NCBI GenBank assembly: GCA_016256075.1
Contig: SDVU01000803.1
Coordinates: forward strand, 1 to 10,428
Source of the DNA: Dictyocoela muelleri
Lineage: Eukaryota; Microsporidia
Reading direction: 5' to 3'
Length of the DNA: 10,428 bases
Numbering within the stretch: the stretch's first letter is position 1; every line of letters starts with the position of its first letter. Made by a program: the position numbers and the translations under genes. The notes under the pieces were generated by a model that was not told the DNA's origin, ran no database searches, and was given only the letters and a program-made list of their open reading frames with translations. Of the stretch, positions 4,893-10,428 are shown in pieces.

Positions 4893-7325
4893 ATGTCATC
4901 AAATGAAATAAAAGTCCCATCATTACCCAAAGAACTTGAACTCAACCAAAACATGTTTATCACATTCAACACTGACCAATTACCAGTACCACTTAGTACA
5001 ACAAACGTATTTGTCACGGAAAATAGAAATTCATCACCATATGCAATTAGGTCATCTATGTATGTAATACCAAATGAAAACAGTATGCTTGAAAGTATTT
5101 ATTTACCCTTAGGAATTGTTTTAACACCTTTTGATTTGCGTGTAAGTCCGGTTGAATTATCGAAATATAAAAAAGATTTTTCGGACAATAAAGGGTATAA
5201 CAATGAATTTTCAGATAATAATCATTATAAAAATGATTTGAATAATCATTATAAAAATGATTTGAATAATCATTATAAAAATGATTTGAATAATCATTAT
5301 AAAAATGATTTGAACAATATTGATTTAAATAACAAACATTTAAACAACAAAGTTTTAAATAATATTTTAAGATGTTCTGAGTGCCGCTCATTTGCTAATC
5401 CCTGGTGCAAAGTCGAAAATAATTATTTTATTTGTAATTTATGTAACTTTAAAAATTCTTTTCAGAACTGTAAGATCGATTTGAAGTCACTCGAGATCTT
5501 TAAACATCCCACAATTGAATTTAAAGATTATCACGATAACATTGATAAGACGAGTATGAACGAAAATATGATTGCGTCTGATTTTTATAATTCAGTTCTG
5601 AAGAACAATTGTGCAATTTTGATCTTTGCAATTGAATTTACAGGAAAATCTGTAAATTCAGGTTTGTTTAATTTATCAATCAAGGCTATAAAAGAAAACA
5701 TTCAGAACATGAAATATTTTTATAAAAGAGCATCGCTCATTCTTTATAACGACACAATCAAAGCTATTCATCTCAGAAGAGGTGATATCGTGATTGATAA
5801 TTATTTTTCAGATGATGTCATTGTTGGTGATTTTATCGCCTTTGAAATTGACAAATTTGATTTTATTCTTGAAAGATTGGAGCAAATGATTTCTAAAAAT
5901 TTGATAAGACCAAATTCAAATGATGTCGGAATCGAGTTTGTATTGAGATATGCCCTAAGTATCTCGAAATATTTCGTTGGCGCTAAAACTATTCTTTTTA
6001 CTCAGCAGAAAAGAAAATTAAAATTTACAAATCAAAATTCTGATATTTCTGATTTCAGCAATTTTGAATCAGTTGCTGGTCGTTACATCGAGGCAAAAAA
6101 TTCATTTTTTGTTTTTGAAATTCGCAATGAAATTGAAAATCCGATTGAGTTTTTGGTCAACAAGACGAACGGAAACATTTACGACATATCCCAAATTAAC
6201 CATAAATTACCTCTTATTTTTCAAAGAAGAGTTGCTTTTGGGGTCGAGGTTGAATTAAAAACATCTGATTCGATACGAAAGAGTCGTATTTATGGAAACA
6301 CAAATCGCGATACCTTCACTCCTAATTTTTCCCAGATGGATGACCAGAGCTCTGTAGCCTACACATTTTTTATTGACGAGTTTATGCGTGAGAATCAGAA
6401 TATATTTATTCAGGCTATCGTGACGTATTTAACCCACGAGGGCGAAAAAAAGGTTTTGATTTTTAATCAAAGACTCACTGCATCGTCTAAATTTTCAAAT
6501 GTTTATGAATTTATGGCTGTCGATACAATTTTTTCGTTAATTTTTAAATCAATCGTTAGTAAAAGTGACCACACCTTCAAGAGCTTCAACAAGTCGATGG
6601 CCGACTGGAATAAGAAAATTATGCTTTCGTTGAAAACTTATCGAAATAAATGTTCCGCAGATTCCAAACCAACACAACTAGTCATGCCCGAATCACTAAA
6701 ATCACTCCCTAACTTGTTTCAAGCGTTGATCAAAAATAAGTATTTAAACAACATGTCATACCTCGATACCTCCTCAGTTATCAACAATCTTTTTTATTTA
6801 CAAAGAATTTCAAACAAGCCAGTTGATAAAAATTTATATTTCGTTTATCCCCGTCTATTAACGTTCTCTGATTTTTTTATTGATCAAAATACCTTAAAGT
6901 GTCTTCAATTGACTAAAAAAGGGTTGATTGATGGCGAAATTTACATTTTAGATAATGGAATAACTATTTTCATATTTTTAACTAAAGGTGTTGATGAAGA
7001 ATTAATCGATTTGCTGTTTGATTGCCCTAAAAATATAGAGAAGTATAATTCAAATAATTCTTCCAAATTTGGTAATTCTCTCGGGGTAAAAAACTTTTTA
7101 GAAAATTTAATTTTCACTGAAAAGGATAATGAAGAGAATAGAGTTTTAAATCTTTTAATTGAAAAAATAAATGATACGCATAGAGACATTCTTGATGTGA
7201 AGGTTGTTCAGCAAGGAAGTGATATTGATGTTATGAGTTATTTTGTTGAAGATGAATTGAATGGTATTAAGGCTTATAGTGAGTTTTTGTGCGATATTCA
7301 TTTTGAAATACGTGGTGTTAAATAA
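4893..7325 (+). CDS. SEC24: Sec24 family COPII coat subunit
   Basis: Sec24 is the cargo-binding half of the Sec23/Sec24 inner layer of COPII vesicles, which bud from the endoplasmic reticulum. The Sec24 N-terminal signature is present at about residues 50-80 (YAIRSSMYVIPNENS, then LPLGIVLTPF), followed by the zinc finger with C161, C164, C181 and C184 (RCSECRSFANPWC, ICNLC). The trunk domain follows from about 238 (NCAILIFAIEFTGKS) to about 445, then beta-sandwich (about 450-540), helical (about 545-650) and gelsolin-like (from about 665, YPRLLTFSDFF) regions. The C-terminus is diagnostic: SYFVED (782-787) and EFLCDIH (797-803). At 810 residues it is shorter than yeast Sec24 (926), mainly through a minimal N-terminal extension, as expected in microsporidia. 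The linker before the zinc finger is unusually long, about 80 residues, because of an NNHYKNDL repeat. The ATG at 4893 is preceded directly by CCCC, and AATAAA (7321-7326) overlaps the stop. Sec23 is excluded by the N- and C-terminal motifs. Confidence 0.95.
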   Translation: MSSNEIKVPSLPKELELNQNMFITFNTDQLPVPLSTTNVFVTENRNSSPYAIRSSMYVIPNENSMLESIYLPLGIVLTPFDLRVSPVELSKYKKDFSDNKGYNNEFSDNNHYKNDLNNHYKNDLNNHYKNDLNNHYKNDLNNIDLNNKHLNNKVLNNILRCSECRSFANPWCKVENNYFICNLCNFKNSFQNCKIDLKSLEIFKHPTIEFKDYHDNIDKTSMNENMIASDFYNSVLKNNCAILIFAIEFTGKSVNSGLFNLSIKAIKENIQNMKYFYKRASLILYNDTIKAIHLRRGDIVIDNYFSDDVIVGDFIAFEIDKFDFILERLEQMISKNLIRPNSNDVGIEFVLRYALSISKYFVGAKTILFTQQKRKLKFTNQNSDISDFSNFESVAGRYIEAKNSFFVFEIRNEIENPIEFLVNKTNGNIYDISQINHKLPLIFQRRVAFGVEVELKTSDSIRKSRIYGNTNRDTFTPNFSQMDDQSSVAYTFFIDEFMRENQNIFIQAIVTYLTHEGEKKVLIFNQRLTASSKFSNVYEFMAVDTIFSLIFKSIVSKSDHTFKSFNKSMADWNKKIMLSLKTYRNKCSADSKPTQLVMPESLKSLPNLFQALIKNKYLNNMSYLDTSSVINNLFYLQRISNKPVDKNLYFVYPRLLTFSDFFIDQNTLKCLQLTKKGLIDGEIYILDNGITIFIFLTKGVDEELIDLLFDCPKNIEKYNSNNSSKFGNSLGVKNFLENLIFTEKDNEENRVLNLLIEKINDTHRDILDVKVVQQGSDIDVMSYFVEDELNGIKAYSEFLCDIHFEIRGVK
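5217..5312 (+). repeat. Perfect 4 x 24-nt tandem repeat inside sec24
   Basis: Four identical 24-nt units (5217-5240, 5241-5264, 5265-5288, 5289-5312) encode NNHYKNDL at residues 109-140. Degenerate LNN-based units follow (residues 141-157: IDLNN, KHLNN, KVLNN), and similar Asp/Asn-rich sequence precedes them. Exact identity at the nucleotide level implies very recent expansion or homogenisation. The unit length keeps the frame. The location is the surface linker between the N-terminal strand and the zinc finger, so changes in copy number should be tolerated. Confidence 0.95.
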
Positions 7326-7326
7326 A
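7321..7326 (+). promoter_or_regulatory. Polyadenylation signal overlapping the sec24 stop
   Basis: AATAAA contains the stop codon TAA (7323-7325). Overlap of the signal with the stop gives a very short 3' untranslated region, as is common in compact microsporidian genomes. More AATAAA-like sequence lies downstream, so this need not be the only site used. Confidence 0.4.
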
Positions 7327-7627
7327 TATCATTTTAATCATTTCCATTAAAAAAAATTTAATATTTTTGTTTAATAAATATAATTTAAAATTTTTTTAAC
7401 AAATATCATTTTTGTAAAATAAATATTTTCCGTAATTTAAATTTTTAGAATTAAAATTTTTATTTTTTTAAAAATTTGTTTTTACCAAATTTGGTATTTT
7501 TAAAAAAATTTATTTTTTCTTTATTTTTTTCGTAAAAATCAATAATTTAATATTATTAAATTTTGTTTCAGTAAAATAAGCATCTGAAACAAATGGGGTT
7601 TATATTAAAATTAATAAAAATAATTTT
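7326..7627. promoter_or_regulatory. sec24-transporter intergenic region
   Basis: Extremely AT-rich, with no gene. Three features stand out: a perfect 14-bp palindrome TACCAAATTTGGTA (7483-7496) between T and A tracts; a 10-bp inverted repeat TTTGTTTCAG / CTGAAACAAA (7562-7571 and 7584-7593) with a 12-nt spacer; and GGGG at 7595-7598, 29 bases before the transporter ATG, followed by a TATA-like TTTATATTAAAA. A G-run shortly upstream of the start codon is a described microsporidian transcription-start signal. The palindromes are candidate binding sites without further proof. Confidence 0.5.
7562..7593. repeat. 10-bp inverted repeat upstream of the transporter
   Basis: TTTGTTTCAG and CTGAAACAAA are perfect reverse complements around 12 nt. 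The same 10-mer recurs at 10419-10428, just upstream of the minus-strand gene at 10210-10413, in the same orientation relative to that gene (CTGAAACAAA reading towards the ATG). Confidence 0.7.
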
Positions 7628-9190
7628 ATGTTCGAAGATATTGCAATTTGTATAAATCTATTAAAAACGATAATAGGTGGTGGTATACTTTATTTCCCAA
7701 TGCTTTTCATTACATATGGCTGGTTATTTACTGTCTGTTTATCTATATTGGCCTCATTGCTAAGTATATTTGGGTTGTCTATTCTAAGTTTGTGTAGTAT
7801 CAAAAATAAAGGTTCAAATGTAACTATAAGTTCTCTTGCCCATGATTGTATTCCTAAGCTTAGATTTATCGTTGATTTCTTTGTATTTTTCAAATGCTTC
7901 GGTGTTTCAATAGCCTATTTAATTATTGCAAAACAGACTTTTAAAAGAGTTCTTATTAATTTATACGGCCAGGACGCATCTATTAATGTTATTACTAAAA
8001 GTGCAGATTCGATGATCGCATCAAATTTAATTTTCCAAAATACAATTTCGAAAGATTTGTATTTAGCCCAAACTAAGCCGATTCCTGCTGAAAATTTATT
8101 CCCCAAAAATTTTACACCCACCTTTTTATCTACCTCTCTATCAAATTCATTATCCGCCAGTTTATTGAATTTTTTTAGCAATTTTAAGACTCAAAATTTT
8201 GTTCCGAACTTCATTTTACATTTTTACAACCTCACGCCAGCAAATACCGTTCATACACATTCTATCCCAGATGAAAGAATAATTCTCTTTATATTTCTCT
8301 GTATGATATCGCCATTTACATTTTTTAAAAAATTAACAAACCTTAAATATACTTCATTTTTAGGTATATTTTCAGTTTTAATCGTTCTTTTATCATCAAT
8401 TTATCGTTTTTTTACAACAGAAATTGTTAAAATAAAAATGATAGAGGTACCAACTTATCCATGGTTAAGAGGAATAGGTAGTTTCATATTTTCATTTACT
8501 TGTCACCACAATTTGATGTCTCTACAAAATGAGATGAGAAGAGAGAAAAATAACAATGACCTAGAAATAATAAACAGTATCAAGAGACTTAAGGTTATAA
8601 ATTGTAATGAAGGATTACGAAATTTACATGAAATAAACAATAAAAAGATTATAATAGAAAGACCCACTCTTTCAAGAATGCTGAGAATAATAACATTTTG
8701 CATATCATTCAGTTTAATTTTTTATTTATCTTTCGGGTATGTAAATGCATCGTTGTATGCCCACCAAATGCATGATAACATCATAGAAAGTATGCCCAGT
8801 GACAATATTTCAACATTTGTTTTTATACTTTACATTTTTGTGATGGGATTCAGTTATCCTTTGCAAATAAATCCGTGCCGATTATACTTTTTGAATATGG
8901 TTGGTATACATCCTAAATACATATATTATAATTTTATTTTTAATATTGTAACTGTTCTTTTGATTGTTGTGACATATTTTGTGGCAGTCTCCGGTATAGA
9001 TTTAGGTATCGTGTATGCTTTTATTGGATCATCGGCATCAGTTATTATTTGTCTGATTTTGCCACCGATTTATTTTTTCAAAATGAATTTTTCTAAAAAT
9101 GTTGTTTTGAGAGGCATTTGTTTTTTCTTGTTGGGTATTGGTCTTCTTGTGATGTTTTCAATGTGTCTTTATTATTTATTGGGTGTTTAG
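7628..9190 (+). CDS. Amino-acid transporter, AAAP (Aa_trans/AVT) family
   Basis: This is a polytopic permease of the amino acid/auxin permease superfamily (SLC36/38, fungal AVT type), which moves amino acids across the plasma or an internal membrane; microsporidia depend on such carriers because they make few amino acids. The family-defining first helix is clear: NLLKTIIGGGILYFPM (residues 10-25), matching N-L-x-K-x-x-I-G-x-G-x-x-x-x-P. Other family motifs are SFTCHHNLMSLQNEM (about 287-301) and MGFSYPLQINPCR (about 402-414). About 11 hydrophobic segments can be drawn: near 8-28, 33-58, 78-102, 218-232, 240-262, 281-300, 356-377, 395-415, 432-455, 459-485 and 492-518. A Ser/Leu/Asn-rich loop of about 100 residues between the third and fourth is longer than usual, giving 520 residues against about 400-480 for many relatives. 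Substrate and membrane cannot be told. The start at 7628 places the conserved helix right at the N-terminus and follows GGGG by 29 bases. Confidence 0.92.
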   Translation: MFEDIAICINLLKTIIGGGILYFPMLFITYGWLFTVCLSILASLLSIFGLSILSLCSIKNKGSNVTISSLAHDCIPKLRFIVDFFVFFKCFGVSIAYLIIAKQTFKRVLINLYGQDASINVITKSADSMIASNLIFQNTISKDLYLAQTKPIPAENLFPKNFTPTFLSTSLSNSLSASLLNFFSNFKTQNFVPNFILHFYNLTPANTVHTHSIPDERIILFIFLCMISPFTFFKKLTNLKYTSFLGIFSVLIVLLSSIYRFFTTEIVKIKMIEVPTYPWLRGIGSFIFSFTCHHNLMSLQNEMRREKNNNDLEIINSIKRLKVINCNEGLRNLHEINNKKIIIERPTLSRMLRIITFCISFSLIFYLSFGYVNASLYAHQMHDNIIESMPSDNISTFVFILYIFVMGFSYPLQINPCRLYFLNMVGIHPKYIYYNFIFNIVTVLLIVVTYFVAVSGIDLGIVYAFIGSSASVIICLILPPIYFFKMNFSKNVVLRGICFFLLGIGLLVMFSMCLYYLLGV

Positions 9191-9664
9191 CTTCAAAAAT
9201 ATGGCAGTATAATAGAAAGTAGAGTTTTAATAAATAATTTGTAAAAAAGTGGTAGTCTGATTTATTGAATAGTCTTGTAGGATTTATTAACCAGTCTTTA
9301 ATATTAATATTTTTTTCAATGTTTATTTATTTTACATCATTTGATTATCATTTTAAGAAATTCTCAGGTATGAGAGATCTATAAATCTACTTTGAACTGA
9401 ATAAAAATAAACAAGTTATGAATAAATTTAAAAATATTATTGTTACTCATTTTTATTATTTTTTTTGCCCTGCATTAAAGTTTATTTATCGACTATAATT
9501 TTTGAACTAAAAATGTCAAGGGTTAAGATATCTCAGTTTTAACACTCTTGAATGTGCCATTTAAGTATCGAGGTTCAAATCATTTAAAGTAATTTAAATA
9601 AAAAATCAGGAAATGACATTGAGATGTCAATAACTATAGTGGTAATTATAGTTTTCCCAATGGA
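9191..9664. other. Intergenic region after the transporter
   Basis: No gene was found. AATAAA at 9229-9234, 38 bases past the transporter stop, is the likely polyadenylation signal. Two small hairpins lie just before repeat copy C: TGACAT/ATGTCA around TGAG (9614-9629) and AACTATA/TATAGTT (9632-9653). They may belong to the repeat, but A and B show no clear counterpart. A tRNA-like patch near 9510-9580 (CTCAGTT and GGTTCAAATC) does not fold as a tRNA. Confidence 0.5.
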
Positions 9665-9955
9665 TATAGCTGATTAAGACTTGGTCTAATATGACAATGA
9701 AGCAGGAGAGACCCTATTATGTGTAGGGAAGAGTGCGGTGACGCATCGCGGCAAAAGGTAGTGAAAAAATCTGAAAAGTCACTAATTACCATTATCCTGC
9801 TAAATCATAAATAAAACGATAATTACGTATCTAGCTGGACCTCTGGTAGCTTATGAATGACATATAACGTGAACACTAAGAATCTATGTCTAAGTACCAA
9901 TTTTGAAATAACCCACCGTCTTGTTAATTATGAAATTATAGGCATGAATATATCG
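9665..9955 (+). repeat. Dispersed structured repeat, copy C
   Basis: It shares with copy B the 5' block (ATAGCTGATTAAGACTTGG, ATGACAAT) and with A and B TAATTACC (9783-9790), a TATCCTGCT segment as in A, TAGCTGGACCTCTGG as in B, and GTAGCTT (9846-9852) followed by a TGACATAT block. Similarity fades towards the 3' edge. It has the clearest fold: AGCAGGA (9701-9707) pairs with TCCTGCT (9795-9801), enclosing CCCTA/TAGGG (9712-9728), TGCG/CGCA around the GNRA-type loop GTGA (9734-9745) and TAGTGA/TCACTA (9759-9784). That is a four-way junction of the kind seen in structured RNAs. It is more than 7 kb from A and B, so the family is dispersed. It sits between convergent genes, so it could also lie in the 3' region of either transcript. 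Confidence 0.7.
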
Positions 9956-10204
9956 ACTTTATAATCAAACATTCGATAAAATTTTAAAATTTTTAAACTT
10001 TATAAGTAAAAATTAGAAATAATCTTTTTAATTTTTTGAAATTCGAACATTTTTAAGATCTTAAGGTTATTTTTAAAATGATAAAAAACAAATTATAATG
10101 TTAAAATTAATGATAATAAATCCAACCTTAACAAAAAAAAGTTTATTAAAGAAAAAAACTTGTTCTCAGTCAAACATTTTAAAAATAAACTTTTAAACAT
10201 AATC
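9956..10204. other. AT-rich spacer between repeat C and the small membrane protein gene
   Basis: No gene, RNA or clear repeat is visible. The stretch is made of A and T runs and forms the 3' flank of the minus-strand gene. Confidence 0.5.
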
Positions 10205-10210
10205 TTTATT
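10205..10210 (-). promoter_or_regulatory. Polyadenylation signal at the end of the 67-residue gene
   Basis: On the minus strand AATAAA follows directly after the first base of the region beyond the stop (the stop context reads TTAAATAAAG), so the signal touches the stop codon. The same arrangement is seen at sec24, and it supports this short frame being a real gene. Confidence 0.4.
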
Positions 10211-10413
10211 TAATCTCTCTTTTTCTTAACAATAAGTACAATCAACGCTATAACCATAATAGTTGAAACAATTGCAAGTGTAATCCATATCCAAGGAGAT
10301 TTATATACGACAGTTGAACTACCTCCACCGTCTGCAGGCGGATCAGTTGCCAATATTCCAATTTGAGATGCCAAGAAATAATAAGTAACAAAAAACAAAA
10401 TATCTGTAAACAT
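10210..10413 (-). CDS. Small predicted membrane protein with KKRD tail
   Basis: The 67 residues have a convincing layout for a real protein. There is an N-terminal hydrophobic stretch (about 5-22: ILFFVTYYFLASQIG) that could be a signal peptide or first membrane segment, a short polar part with DPPADGGGSS (24-33), one strong membrane helix (about 40-62, WIWITLAIVSTIMVIALIVL) and a five-residue basic tail KKKRD. The last four residues, KKRD, fit the KKXX pattern used for COPI retrieval to the endoplasmic reticulum when the tail is cytosolic; the predicted topology (signal peptide, lumenal N-part, positive tail) would put it there. The tail is very short and may only serve as a stop-transfer anchor. 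No family is recognised. CTGAAACAAA lies five bases before the ATG and recurs before the transporter gene. AATAAA touches the stop codon. Confidence 0.65.
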   Translation of the reverse strand: MFTDILFFVTYYFLASQIGILATDPPADGGGSSTVVYKSPWIWITLAIVSTIMVIALIVLIVKKKRD

Positions 10414-10418
10414 GAAAT

Positions 10419-10428
10419 TTTGTTTCAG
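10419..10428 (-). promoter_or_regulatory. CTGAAACAAA motif before the 67-residue gene
   Basis: On the minus strand CTGAAACAAA ends five bases upstream of the ATG. The identical 10-mer lies at 7584-7593, upstream of the transporter gene in the same orientation relative to the gene. Whether it is part of an inverted repeat here, as at 7562-7593, cannot be seen because the window ends. Confidence 0.4.

Noticed and set aside
5217-5312. Regular repeats that might suggest a CRISPR-like array
   Set aside because: Units are directly adjacent with no spacers, keep the reading frame of a clear sec24 gene, and the organism is eukaryotic.
5056-5391. Open frame of 111 codons antisense to sec24
   Set aside because: It exists because the 24-nt repeat is open in several frames; its translation is a repeated low-complexity mirror of the Sec24 linker.
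5373-5444. Sec23 instead of Sec24, because the zinc finger contains NPWCKVENN
   Set aside because: That patch does resemble Sec23, but the N-terminal IRSSMYVIPNENS/LPLGIVLTPF and the C-terminal SYFVED/EFLCDIH motifs are specific to Sec24.
6941-7189. Antisense open frames within sec24 and the transporter gene
   Set aside because: They are shadows of strongly supported genes in another frame, with Lys/Phe/Leu-rich translations and no family motifs.
9505-9585. tRNA-like patch with CTCAGTT and GGTTCAAATC
   Set aside because: The A- and B-box-like words have suitable spacing, but no acceptor stem or D-stem pairs, the T-stem has only weak pairs, and no U33-anticodon loop can be drawn.

Overview
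The window looks like a piece of a microsporidian genome. It is very AT-rich, its two long genes are intronless, and their closest recognisable families are fungal-type Sec24 and AAAP amino-acid permeases. The genes also carry microsporidian hallmarks: a C- or G-run next to or shortly upstream of the start codon, and AATAAA overlapping or close to the stop codon. The remains of FLYWCH/MULE and Merlin (IS1016/IS1595-like) transposases fit transposon-rich microsporidia. Genus and species cannot be decided from the sequence alone.

Left part (1-4890) is a transposon and repeat graveyard. A decayed reading frame of unknown family lies at about 470-861 (+). Next come twin palindromes (895-963) and a decayed MULE-type transposase on the minus strand (about 965-1760). 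Two copies (A and B) of an undescribed dispersed repeat follow; copy B is split by a 167-bp MITE. A 751-bp non-autonomous element (2948-3698) contains a palindrome of about 350 bp and sits at the start codon of a broken Merlin-like transposase (3702-4622).

Middle and right part (4893-10428) holds the living genes. These are sec24 (COPII cargo adaptor, with a perfect 4 x 24-nt repeat expansion in a linker), an AAAP-family amino-acid transporter, and, on the minus strand, a 67-residue membrane protein ending in KKRD. A third copy (C) of the dispersed repeat lies between the last two. Sec24 packs membrane proteins into ER-derived vesicles, and both downstream genes encode membrane proteins that would use that route, but nothing in the sequence shows a functional cluster.

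Two signals seem most worth following. First, the A/B/C repeats share conserved sequence blocks and also three successive hairpins whose sequences differ while the pairing is kept, which suggests a structured RNA. Second, the two non-autonomous elements have different sequences but the same unusual four-motif end layout, with 8-bp target duplications that fit a Merlin-type transposase. All comparisons were made by eye.
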